From CAYTPI01 sp964439625 (GTDB taxonomy: Bacteria; Chloroflexota; Anaerolineae; Aggregatilineales; UBA3940), in the NCBI GenBank assembly GCA_964439625.1, contig CAYTPI010000017.1, forward strand, positions 11,450 to 75,449: a stretch of DNA of 64,000 nt, given 5' to 3'. A model generated the notes under the pieces. That model made no database searches. It was not told the DNA's origin and saw only the letters and a program-made list of their open reading frames with translations. A program made the position numbers and the translations under genes. This document shows, in pieces, positions 8,606 to 16,463 of this stretch (position 1 is the stretch's first letter; every line of letters begins with the position of its first letter).

Positions 8606-9714
8606 CCAGCCTCCTCTGCTGCTGGGGTTTGCTGGTCAGGTTTTCGCCCAAACAAATTGAACTCAAAGCTGGTACGGATCGCCACCAACATAATGATCAC
8701 GGCTTGCAGCACATTCGAAATCTCACGGGCGATCTCCGTATCGCGCTCCATGCCGAGGCCGCCGGTCTGCACAACGGAGAAAAAGAAGCCCGCAACCAGC
8801 ACGCCCAGTGGGGTCGAGCCTGCTAACAAGGCCGCCATCAGGCCAACCCACGCATACAATGGTGAGAGCAGGCCACCATCGGTGTAGCGGTAAAGTACGC
8901 CCAGCGTTTCCAAGGCACCGACCAACCCGGCAATCGCCCCGCTGCTGAACATCACCAAATAGCCCAAGCGGTTCACATTGACGCCCCCATACTCGGTGAA
9001 GCGCGCATTAAGGCCGTTCATCCGAATATGGTAGCCAGTCACAGTGCGGCGCATAATGAAGGCAGTCACCAGTACCAGCAGCACAATAATCACGATTCCC
9101 ATGTGCAGCCGCGTGCCGAACAACTGCGGCAGCCGCAGCGCCTCTGGCACTTGGAAGGTTTGGTTCATGCCAGAAGCCACGTCCCGGAAAGGGTCGGCGA
9201 TCAACCATGAGGCCAAAAAGCGCGCTGGGTAGTTTAAGAGCAGCGTGCTGACCAACAGCGGCACCCCCACGTTGAAGTCAAACCAAGTCGGGGTCAAAGC
9301 ATAGATGCCGCCTGCCAGCATCGCAGACAGGATGATCAGCGGGAACATGATCACCGGGGGGGCGTTAATGCTGGTTGCCACAATCGCCGAGACAATGCCC
9401 CCTAGCACCAATTGACCCTCAACCCCAATGTTGAAGAACCCGGCCCGGAAAGCAACCGCAGCGGCGATGCCCATCCCAACAATGGGGCCAGCCCGGTTGA
9501 TCGTCGAGACAAAGTTGCGCCCGTTGAAAGCTCCTTCAAACATAGCGACATAGGCCTCTACCGGGTTGTGCCCGGTGAATAACATCATCAAGGCACCGAT
9601 TGTAATCGCACCAACAATTGCCAGCAGCGGCGCTTGAACGCTATTTAAAATGTGCTCTACCTGAGTCCTCACACCGCTACGTTGTGCGTTGAAGTCTATG
9701 GATTGTTCAGCCAT
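8602..9714 (-). CDS. Nucleoside-type ABC transporter permease (first permease)
   Basis: 370 residues from the ATG at 9714. An in-frame ATG 57 bases further upstream is inside the ATPase gene and adds a Ser/Arg-rich stretch, so I reject it. About 8-9 membrane helices follow a ~25-residue cytosolic start. The motif AFRAGFFNIGVEGQLVLGG is characteristic of NupP/YufP-like permeases, which pair with a NupQ-like partner. The start overlaps the upstream ATPase stop by 8 bases and the stop overlaps the next permease start by 4, giving a tight stoichiometric cassette. Confidence 0.87.
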   Translation of the reverse strand: MAEQSIDFNAQRSGVRTQVEHILNSVQAPLLAIVGAITIGALMMLFTGHNPVEAYVAMFEGAFNGRNFVSTINRAGPIVGMGIAAAVAFRAGFFNIGVEGQLVLGGIVSAIVATSINAPPVIMFPLIILSAMLAGGIYALTPTWFDFNVGVPLLVSTLLLNYPARFLASWLIADPFRDVASGMNQTFQVPEALRLPQLFGTRLHMGIVIIVLLVLVTAFIMRRTVTGYHIRMNGLNARFTEYGGVNVNRLGYLVMFSSGAIAGLVGALETLGVLYRYTDGGLLSPLYAWVGLMAALLAGSTPLGVLVAGFFFSVVQTGGLGMERDTEIAREISNVLQAVIIMLVAIRTSFEFNLFGRKPDQQTPAAEEAG

Positions 9715-11266
9715 TGACGATCTCGCCCTCACTGATTGCATTGACATCGACGAAGCGCCGTACCTGCCCACCCGCCATCAGCAAGCCCAGCGTTTCTTCT
9801 GTCGCCTCGTCTGCGTCAACCTCACCGACGATCCGACCCTCGAACATCACGAGAATCCGATCCGACAGGGACATCACCTCGCTGAGTTCCGCCGAGACCA
9901 GCAGCACCGCTTTGCCTTGGGTCCGGTAGTCCAATAGTTGCCGGTGGATGAATTCAATCGAGCCGACATCAACGCCGCGAGTGGGCTGCTCGGCGACAAG
10001 CACATCAGCCTGATGCGACAGTTCACGGGCGATCACCATCTTTTGCAGGTTGCCGCCGGAGAGGTTCGACGCTTGCTCTTGCGGCGACGAAGCCTTGATG
10101 GCAAACGATTGGATCAAGCTGACGGCATAGCGCCACACTGACTTGATATTTAGAATGCCGTTCTGTGAGATTTGCTCAAACGTCTCGTGGCCCATCACGA
10201 GATTTTCCGAGACGATGGCTTCTTCTGCTAAGCCAACTTCAGAGCGATCTTCTGGAATGTAGGCAAGGCCTGCTTCGCGCCGCTCTCTGACGGTTCGCTG
10301 ATCGATGTGCATACCATTTAGAGTCACGCTGCCCTTATGTAATGGGCGCAGCCCCATAATCGCCTCGATCAGCTCTGTTTGACCGTTGCCAGCCACACCC
10401 GCAATCCCGACGATCTCGCCTGCGTGGACAGCGAGCGAAACATCATCTAGGATGATACGCTCAACCTCATTGAGCACGGTAGCACCATCGACGGCTAACG
10501 TAACAGCTCCCTGCTGCGCCGCAGATTTTTCGATGCGTAACAGCACGTCGCGCCCAACCATCAAACGGCTGATCTCCTCTGGGCTGGTCTCTTTGGTACG
10601 TAAGGTGCCCGTCACCCGGCCTTGACGCAGTACCGTGGCATTGTCGGAGATGCTCATCACCTCATGCAGCTTATGGGTAATAAAAATGATCGTGTTACTC
10701 TGCTCGCGTAGTTTCCGCAGAATGACAAATAGGCCATCGCGCTCTTGCGGTGTGAGCACTGCCGTTGGTTCATCAAGAATCAAGATGCGAGCATCGCGGT
10801 AGAGCATTTTCAAAATTTCAATGCGCTGACGCACACCCACAGGCAAGCTGCCGACCTTAGCTCTAGGATCAACCGATAGGCCGTATTGTTCCGCGATCTG
10901 CTTGACCTTGGCCTCAGCAGTCGCTTGATCGATCAAACCGCGCCGAACCGGTTCCGCCCCATAGATCACATTTTCGGTAACGGTCAGTGAAGGGAACAAC
11001 ATAAAGTGCTGATGTACCATCCCCAACCCGGCATGGATTGCGGCTGTCGGGGAACGGAACGTTTGCGGCTGCCCGTACAACCGGATTTCGCCCTCATCCG
11101 GTTGGTACAAGCCATACAAAATCCGCATGAGCGTGGTTTTGCCAGCACCGTTCTCCCCGACTAACGCTCGGATTTCGCCTGCTTCAACTTGCAGGCTGAT
11201 GTGATCATTCGCCAAGACACCGGGAAAGCGCTTAACGATGTTCTGTAGTTCAAGAGCATATGTCAT
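9707..11266 (-). CDS. Nucleoside/sugar-type ABC transporter ATP-binding protein with two ATPase domains
   Basis: 519 residues from the ATG at 11266 (AGGCGA 8 bases upstream); a longer frame to 11296 begins with a basic non-homologous stretch. Domain 1 has Walker A GENGAGKTT, a divergent signature before EILKMLYRDARILILDEPTA (Walker B) and the usual H-loop ITHKL. Domain 2 has a degenerate Walker A (GVAGNGQTE), signature LSGGNLQK and QPTRGVD in the Walker B/D-loop. This asymmetry is normal for the RbsA/MglA/NupO class, where only one site is fully active. It energises the two permeases encoded just downstream. Confidence 0.9.
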   Translation of the reverse strand: MTYALELQNIVKRFPGVLANDHISLQVEAGEIRALVGENGAGKTTLMRILYGLYQPDEGEIRLYGQPQTFRSPTAAIHAGLGMVHQHFMLFPSLTVTENVIYGAEPVRRGLIDQATAEAKVKQIAEQYGLSVDPRAKVGSLPVGVRQRIEILKMLYRDARILILDEPTAVLTPQERDGLFVILRKLREQSNTIIFITHKLHEVMSISDNATVLRQGRVTGTLRTKETSPEEISRLMVGRDVLLRIEKSAAQQGAVTLAVDGATVLNEVERIILDDVSLAVHAGEIVGIAGVAGNGQTELIEAIMGLRPLHKGSVTLNGMHIDQRTVRERREAGLAYIPEDRSEVGLAEEAIVSENLVMGHETFEQISQNGILNIKSVWRYAVSLIQSFAIKASSPQEQASNLSGGNLQKMVIARELSHQADVLVAEQPTRGVDVGSIEFIHRQLLDYRTQGKAVLLVSAELSEVMSLSDRILVMFEGRIVGEVDADEATEETLGLLMAGGQVRRFVDVNAISEGEIVNG

Positions 11267-11352
11267 ACAGCGTCGCCTGTTCTTTATACAACACACCCCC
11301 CAGGCTCGGATGAACGTGGGGGGTGCAGACTGCCATACATTATCTGACTAGA

Positions 11353-12477
11353 TTACTGTGCCATTGGGTCTTCGATGACAATTTCGCCATCAATAATTTG
11401 CTGCTGGATTTCTGCAAGCTGCTCAATGACTTCGGGGCTGTTGGCGATCAGACATTCGCTGGCTTCGACGTCATCGACAGTCAAGGCCACCAAGCCAATA
11501 CCGTCTTCTTCAAGACCGTAGGCCTCGACGACGCCGCCACCCTCTTCAACGATGCGGGTGATGGCATCGACGACGACAACATCCACGCGCTTCAGAAGGC
11601 TATCTACCAGAATTTCTGGCTGCTCCGGGCATTGGTTGGTGTCCACAGCATAAACTTGGAAGCCCTGTTCCAAAGCCGCCTCATAGATGCCGGCATTGCT
11701 GGAGGCACCCGCGCCAAATATCTGGTCAACGTCGTTTGCAGCCATTGCCAAAGCCTGTTCTTTCGCACGGGCTGGGTCTACAAAGGGGTTGTCACCACCA
11801 ATAAAGATGATCTCTACGTTGACATCCTCATTGACGAAGGCTGCACCCTGAGCGTAGCCATCAGTGTAACGACGGAAGAAAGGCGTATCCAACGCGGTGA
11901 TCACACCGACGTTATCGGTTTCCGTCAGTAAACCAGCAGCCGCGCCGACCAAAAATGATGCCTCATACTCGCGGAAGACCGCACAAGAGACGTTTTCCGG
12001 CAGTGGGTCAATACACTGGTCCACGATCAGGAATTCGGTGCCTGGGTATTCGGCAGCGGCATTCGGAATAAAGTCGTTGAACTCAAAGCCAAGCACCATC
12101 ACAACATCGGCGCCCTCCTCGGCCGCAGCGAGTAGAGTCTCCTCCGTAACGGCAAGATCACCAAAGACAGCCTCGTAGACTTCAAATTCACCACCGAGTG
12201 CATTGGCTGCATCTTCGATGCCCTTCTCACCAAGAATCAGGAAGGTGTTGGTGCCGATTGCATCCGGCGAAACAAAAGCCAGCTGCAGCGGCTCCTCAGC
12301 CATTTCTTCATCTATGGCTTCTTCTTCGGCAGGCTCTTCTGCTGCCTCGGTCTCTTCCATTTCCTCTGCCTCTTCCGCTTCAGCAGCAGGTGCTTCTGTC
12401 TCTTCGACTTCCTCAGCAGCGCAGGCAGCAAGCACCAGCGTCAATCCAAGGAACAACACAAACATCAAACGTTTCAT
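11353..12477 (-). CDS. BMP-family ABC transporter substrate-binding lipoprotein
   Basis: 374 residues from the ATG at 12477, chosen because AGGAGGAG lies 8 bases upstream. The signal peptide MKRLMFVLFLGLTLVLAAC ends in a lipobox (LAAC). A ~50-residue Glu/Ala-rich acidic linker follows, then a Bmp/PnrA-like periplasmic-binding fold: LAFVSPDAIG, LGEKGIEDA, GADVVMVLGF, DNVGVITALDTPF, DQIFGAGASSNAGIYEA. BMP proteins bind purine nucleosides or riboflavin-like compounds. It is encoded 86 bases before the ATPase gene. The acidic linker probably holds the domain away from the membrane. The ligand is unproven, but the operon context points to MTA or other purine nucleosides. Confidence 0.87.
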   Translation of the reverse strand: MKRLMFVLFLGLTLVLAACAAEEVEETEAPAAEAEEAEEMEETEAAEEPAEEEAIDEEMAEEPLQLAFVSPDAIGTNTFLILGEKGIEDAANALGGEFEVYEAVFGDLAVTEETLLAAAEEGADVVMVLGFEFNDFIPNAAAEYPGTEFLIVDQCIDPLPENVSCAVFREYEASFLVGAAAGLLTETDNVGVITALDTPFFRRYTDGYAQGAAFVNEDVNVEIIFIGGDNPFVDPARAKEQALAMAANDVDQIFGAGASSNAGIYEAALEQGFQVYAVDTNQCPEQPEILVDSLLKRVDVVVVDAITRIVEEGGGVVEAYGLEEDGIGLVALTVDDVEASECLIANSPEVIEQLAEIQQQIIDGEIVIEDPMAQ

Positions 12478-12549
12478 CAAGGTTCTCCTCCTCTTTGAAT
12501 TTACTACAAAACTGGCCCAGTCCATCTGAGCCAGTAACATCTCCCTGTT

Positions 12550-13332
12550 TTATATTTCCGCCCCATCCAGTGCGTGGTGGGCCTTGGCGTCAAAGTCATC
12601 TGGAAGCGCCAGCGTGACGGCTTCAAACAACTCGCCAATGGTGGAGCCCAACTGTTTGAGGTTCTCCATAATCTCCGGCACGGTCACCTCTGCGCCGTTC
12701 ATACCGGCAGCATAATTACTGACGACTCCTACCGTCGCGTAGGCAATTGCTAGTTCGCGTGCGAGCAAACATTCTGGGTAGTTGGTCTGCCCGACGAGAT
12801 GCCCGCCCAATTGACGCACCATCTTGATCTCAGCAGAAGTCTCAAAGCGCGGTCCGTTAAAACAAGCATAGGTCGCACCCCGCTTGAGGGTTATACCCAG
12901 TTTTTCTGCGGCCCGCATCAGGTAGTCATGCAGCTCCGGGCTGTACGGCTCGGTCACATCGACATGATAGAGTTTGCCATCCATCGGGTAGAATGTATCT
13001 TCCCGCCGCCCGTAGGTGAAATCGAGAAATTGATCAACTAGAATGAGCGTCCCAGGGGGCCAATCTCTGACGAGCGAGCCACTGACGCTGGTCGCCAGAA
13101 TGCGCTCAACGCCTAAGGTCTGCATTGCATAGATGTTGGCCCGGTAGTTGATCTGTGCTGGCGCAATAGTGTGCCCCTTACCGTGGCGTGCGATAAAGGC
13201 TACTTCCTGCCCAGCGATTTCGCCGATCTCAACGGCAACGTCACCAAAAGGCGTCTGAACGCTGCGCTTTGTACTACTGCTGAGATTTGGAAGCGTATAA
13301 AAACCTGTCCCGGTGATAAATCCAGTTTTGAT
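12550..13332 (-). CDS. S-methyl-5'-thioinosine phosphorylase-like/MTAP-PNP family, apparently without a standard start codon
   Basis: The conserved protein runs from GFITGTGFYTLPNL (phosphate loop, normally GIIGGTG) through ARHGKGHTIAPAQINYRAN, NGPRFETSAEI and VVSNYAAG to the stop at 12550, about 260 residues, the usual family length. The Asn in SNYAAG, where MTA phosphorylases carry Asp, is the 6-oxopurine signature of PNP and MTI phosphorylase. It would convert MTI (or inosine/guanosine) to base plus (methylthio)ribose 1-phosphate. In this frame there is no ATG, GTG or TTG between the upstream TAA (13366-13368) and the ATG at 13125, which would delete the active site. I place the start at an ATC at 13332; ATT at 13353 or a frameshift are alternatives. 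First gene of the operon. Confidence 0.72.
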   Translation of the reverse strand: MKTGFITGTGFYTLPNLSSSTKRSVQTPFGDVAVEIGEIAGQEVAFIARHGKGHTIAPAQINYRANIYAMQTLGVERILATSVSGSLVRDWPPGTLILVDQFLDFTYGRREDTFYPMDGKLYHVDVTEPYSPELHDYLMRAAEKLGITLKRGATYACFNGPRFETSAEIKMVRQLGGHLVGQTNYPECLLARELAIAYATVGVVSNYAAGMNGAEVTVPEIMENLKQLGSTIGELFEAVTLALPDDFDAKAHHALDGAEI

Positions 13333-13371
13333 AGCTGTGCTTTTCTCGACAATACTAAGAATATGTTAAGT

Positions 13372-13400
13372 AGTTTACTGGTGCAAAGCTATTTTGCCAA
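13372..13400 (-). promoter_or_regulatory. Predicted sigma70 promoter of the MTI phosphorylase/nucleoside importer operon
   Basis: On the minus strand TTGGCA (13400-13395) and TAAACT (13377-13372) are 17 bases apart, a good sigma70 match. Transcription would start near 13365, about 30 bases before the proposed ATC start. That leaves no room for a conventional upstream start codon in the conserved frame. Prediction only. Confidence 0.5.
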
Positions 13401-13457
13401 TGATTTGGCAGCACAAATTTATGTTACTTTAGGGGGTAAATTTTGTAGAATGGGGAG

Positions 13458-13529
13458 AGCGGGTAGCGGGACTCGAACCCGCGACATTCAGCTTGGGAAG
13501 CTGACGTTCTACCACTGAACTATACCCGC
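13458..13529 (-). tRNA. tRNA-Gly (anticodon CCC)
   Basis: The minus strand folds as a full cloverleaf: acceptor GCGGGTA/TACCCGC with discriminator T, D arm GTTC..GAAC, anticodon stem TCAGC/GCTGA with loop TTCCCAA (anticodon CCC), short variable loop, and T arm GCGGG/CCCGC with loop TTCGAGT. CCA is not encoded. It reads glycine GGG codons. Confidence 0.95.
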
Positions 13530-13543
13530 AATGTGATTTGATA

Positions 13544-13571
13544 ATTATACAGGAAACCCGTTATGTGTCAA
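13544..13571 (-). promoter_or_regulatory. Consensus sigma70 promoter of tRNA-Gly
   Basis: On the minus strand TTGACA (13571-13566) and TATAAT (13549-13544) are both perfect hexamers with a 16-base spacer. They end 14 bases before the tRNA 5' end, which fits direct tRNA transcription. Confidence 0.8.
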
Positions 13572-13585
13572 CGTGGCGCAGTGTT

Positions 13586-14202
13586 TCAGGGCAACCGCGT
13601 TAGTTCGTGCGCTAGACTGAAACGGCGACGGTCAGCCGGCATGGACAGGTTAAGTACAACAACCGGGCGTTCCCCATTAATCCATCCGCTCAAACCGTCA
13701 AAGCGTGTATCAGATTCACGCTGCTCACCGAAGACGATGCCACCCTTCATCTCAACCAAGCGTGTCATGTCATCAATCGGCACATCATCCAATGACCAGT
13801 CTTGACGCACCAATGCGGCCAGCCTCTCCGCCTCATCAACCGTCCGCACAGTCTGATCCCTGGGCAGCGTTTCGAGGTGTTGCATCGCTAACTTTTCCGC
13901 CAGCGAAACGTACTGCTCAACGTAGGTCTCAGCACGGTACTGAATGCCCGCGCGTGCTTTGACACCCAGCTTCGTTTTACTGCGGTAACCCAGCCAATCC
14001 ACTTTCGTTGTGGTTGGCGCAGAAAGTAACCCGGCTCTTGACTAAGTGCCTGTGTCAGCTTCATGATGACAGATGCGTTTGGTTCGCTCTTGCCGTTTTC
14101 ATATTTTGAAATGACCTGCTTGGTCATTCCCACTTTGTCTGCCAGTTGTTCCTGCGTGAGGTCCGCAGCCAACCGTGCCTGACGGATGCGTTCTGCGATC
14201 AT
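13586..14202 (-). pseudogene. Broken XRE-family regulator/ImmA-IrrE metallopeptidase gene
   Basis: The first part (from ATG 14202) is a clear XRE helix-turn-helix: IRQARLAADLTQEQLADKVG, then QVISKYENGKSEPN. Near 14030-14010 the frame breaks. The continuation DWLGYRSKTKLGVKARAGI in another frame is the normal linker to an ImmA/IrrE domain (DEAERLAALVRQDW, GGIVFGEQ, PVVVLN). It reaches the zinc motif as RRRFSLAHEL and then ends TRLP-stop, so the second zinc-binding His and ~100 further residues are missing. Intact relatives are single ~350-400 residue proteins in which the peptidase relieves repression by cutting a partner. Frameshift plus truncation make this a dead gene. Its broken end lies 15 bases from the tRNA-Gly promoter. 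Confidence 0.8.
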
Positions 14203-14333
14203 GTGACTTCCTGGGTCAAATCGTTGACTTTAACTGTAATTACACAAGAAAAGTCAACAAAATAGTATGATCTTGATTGCTAGTTAAGAGAGTCCATGCA
14301 GACCACATTAGAAGGGTCATTATGCCAAAGCGT

Positions 14334-14555
14334 TTAATCAGCAGACACTTCGCGCACGTCATTGAATACCTGAGCAGTCGGATTGTTGTTGGTGACGTTG
14401 ACCTGCTGCTGGATGTTCTTACCGACCGCGATGCCCGTGCTGCCCGTAATATCTCCGACTTTAATCTGGTCACCGCACACCTTGTCGCCGCCGATAGGCT
14501 GGTCTCTACCAATTAAGTCGCCTGCAATTTTGTTGATGTTGGTCTCATCTGCCAT
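14334..14555 (-). CDS. Small GD-repeat protein, module usually attached to conflict-system effectors
   Basis: 73 residues from the ATG at 14555, with AAGGGGTG about 8 bases upstream. The sequence is a run of short GD-type turns (AGDLIGRDQPIGGDKVCGDQ) followed by GDITGSTGIAVGKN and an Asn/Thr-rich end. In Chloroflexota and cyanobacteria this 'GGDKi..GdisGStgvAIG' module typically sits inside larger NACHT-, CHAT- or effector-associated-domain proteins. Here it stands alone and stops cleanly. It may be a short partner protein or a leftover of a larger gene, next to a dead XRE/ImmA gene. The function is unknown. Confidence 0.5.
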   Translation of the reverse strand: MADETNINKIAGDLIGRDQPIGGDKVCGDQIKVGDITGSTGIAVGKNIQQQVNVTNNNPTAQVFNDVREVSAD

Positions 14556-14609
14556 GCTGACACCCCTTAGCAATGATTCATTGCGTGGGGTGGCACTTTA
14601 GCGAAAAGC

Positions 14610-16463
14610 TCATGATGCTTGACTACCAAGGTAGGCTACACGGACTTCCTCATTCAGGCGGATTTCTTCTGGGGTGCCGCTGGCGAGCAGCGTACCGTAG
14701 TTCAACACGTAGACCCTGTCACAAATTTGCATGATGAAGCCAAGGTCATGGTCAATCACCAGCACGCCGGCGTCTATCGAATGCGCTACCTGCCGAATGT
14801 GATCGACCATTTTCAGCGACTCTTCGTCGCTCATGCCAGAAGTTGGTTCGTCTAATAACAGGAACTTGGGCATGCAAGCTGTAGCCCGTGCTAACTCCAG
14901 CCGCCGCTGGTTGCCGTAGTCCAATTCACCTGCACGCAGGTAGCGCTGATCCCACAAGCCAGAGAAGACCAACAGTTCGTCGGCCCGTGCCTCTGGCAAG
15001 GCGCCATCCTGCGTAATCGCACTGACTTCAATGTTTTCTTTGACCGTCAGGTCTGTGAAGAGGCGTAAGTTCTGAAAGGTGCGCGAGACGCCCGCTTTGG
15101 AAATCTGGTAGGGCTTTTTGCCCGTCAGGAGATCATCGTCCAGCGTGACCGTGCCGCTGGACGTGTGAACGAAGGCCGTTATGGCGTTGAGGGACGTCGT
15201 CTTACCGGCGCCGTTTGGCCCAATCAAGCCGACGATTTCCCCGGTTCGAACTTCTAACGATACATTACTCAAAGCTTGGAAGCCCTCAAACTCAACTGAC
15301 AAATTCTTGACTTTGAGTGTGTGTCTCTCACGGCGGTCGGTGTTGGTTGCCAGTGTTATGTCGGCTGGTTTTTCTTCATGCCTGCGCGACCGGTCTCGGA
15401 AGAGATGGTCGATTTCCCAATCTTTGATGATGCCCTCAGGGCGAAACAGCATCATGCCTAACATGGCTGCCCCTAAGAATAACTGCGGCAGAGTAGGCCG
15501 GAATAATATATTTAGCACCGGTACAGCACTCAGGCTTGAACCGGTCTGGCGGGCGACCTCCGCCCCTACAAAAATAATGAGCACCCCCAGCAGCGACCCA
15601 GTAACGGTGCGTCGCCCACCCACAATCAGCATGGCAAGCAGCAGCAGGGTGTAATCAAAGAACATCAGGCGCGGAGTCATGGCGCCAGTTTCCTGCACGC
15701 GTAGTGAAGCGCCAAGTGCGACCACGATCACGCTGAGCACTAGCGCGATCATGCGTGGAATACGGATATCTACGCTCAGCAGGTTGGCGGCAACATCGTC
15801 TTCGCGGGCGGCCTTTGCCCAGCGCCCAGTGTAGGTCTCGCTGAAGACCCGTGCCAACACGACCACGCCAATCATCACGAGGATAATGGGCGTTCGGCTT
15901 TCAAGCCGAGGAATGAACCCCAACCCGGTGCCGCCATCGGTGACGTCCGTCCAACTGAGCGCGGCTTCGTGCACGATCTCAAGCAGCGCCAGCGTGATGA
16001 TGGTGGCAGCAAACGCGCCTTGCCCCGGTCGGCTGAGTGCCAGCCCCAGCAGCAGCGCGATCAGCACAACAATGCCAATTGCGATCAGTGTGGCGACGAA
16101 TGGGGTGGCGCTGGCCTCAACCAACCCAAAGGGCGCGTCTGGAATCTGCCGCTCTTTGCGATTGATGGGCATAATAAATAGCGCTACCACATAGCCCGCA
16201 ATCGTGGCAAACCCCATGTGCCCAAAAGACATTACCCCAGTGTTGCCGATAAAGATTTGCAGCCCGATCACCATAATGGCGCTGATGAACAACTGGTTCA
16301 CAACGATGTCGCGCGCATCAGGCCCACTAGAGCCATACGCCAGCCCACCAATAATCAGGATGGCAGACAGCAGCAGCCCTCCGACAGCGGCTTGAGCATA
16401 CCGTAATGGTTTGGCATTAAGTGTAGGGGCCTGGGTGCTCTGCGAAACGTTGGTGGTACTCAT
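14610..16463 (-). CDS. Branched-chain amino acid-type ABC transporter: fused permease (LivM) and ATPase (LivG)
   Basis: 617 residues. Residues ~20-330 are a LivM-like permease with ~9-10 helices (GNTGVMSFGHMGFATIAGY is the family motif). A ~50-residue charged linker (~330-380, DHLFRDRSRRHEEKPAD) leads to a LivG-like ATPase: Walker A GPNGAGKTT, Q-loop FQNLRLF, signature LDYGNQRRLELARA, Walker B FLLLDEPTSGM, H-loop VIDHDLG. LivM and LivG are normally separate proteins; a fusion like this occurs in some lineages. Its ATG overlaps the livH stop by 4 bases. With LivH, LivF and the binding lipoprotein it completes one importer for branched-chain amino acids, amides, ureas or, by context, an amine or aromatic substrate. 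Confidence 0.9.
   Translation of the reverse strand: MSTTNVSQSTQAPTLNAKPLRYAQAAVGGLLLSAILIIGGLAYGSSGPDARDIVVNQLFISAIMVIGLQIFIGNTGVMSFGHMGFATIAGYVVALFIMPINRKERQIPDAPFGLVEASATPFVATLIAIGIVVLIALLLGLALSRPGQGAFAATIITLALLEIVHEAALSWTDVTDGGTGLGFIPRLESRTPIILVMIGVVVLARVFSETYTGRWAKAAREDDVAANLLSVDIRIPRMIALVLSVIVVALGASLRVQETGAMTPRLMFFDYTLLLLAMLIVGGRRTVTGSLLGVLIIFVGAEVARQTGSSLSAVPVLNILFRPTLPQLFLGAAMLGMMLFRPEGIIKDWEIDHLFRDRSRRHEEKPADITLATNTDRRERHTLKVKNLSVEFEGFQALSNVSLEVRTGEIVGLIGPNGAGKTTSLNAITAFVHTSSGTVTLDDDLLTGKKPYQISKAGVSRTFQNLRLFTDLTVKENIEVSAITQDGALPEARADELLVFSGLWDQRYLRAGELDYGNQRRLELARATACMPKFLLLDEPTSGMSDEESLKMVDHIRQVAHSIDAGVLVIDHDLGFIMQICDRVYVLNYGTLLASGTPEEIRLNEEVRVAYLGSQAS

Noticed and set aside
13586..14202. 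XRE and ImmA as two separate intact genes
   Set aside because: The linker sequence continues across the frame break as in single-protein relatives, the second frame has no ribosome site, and the peptidase domain ends before its second zinc ligand.
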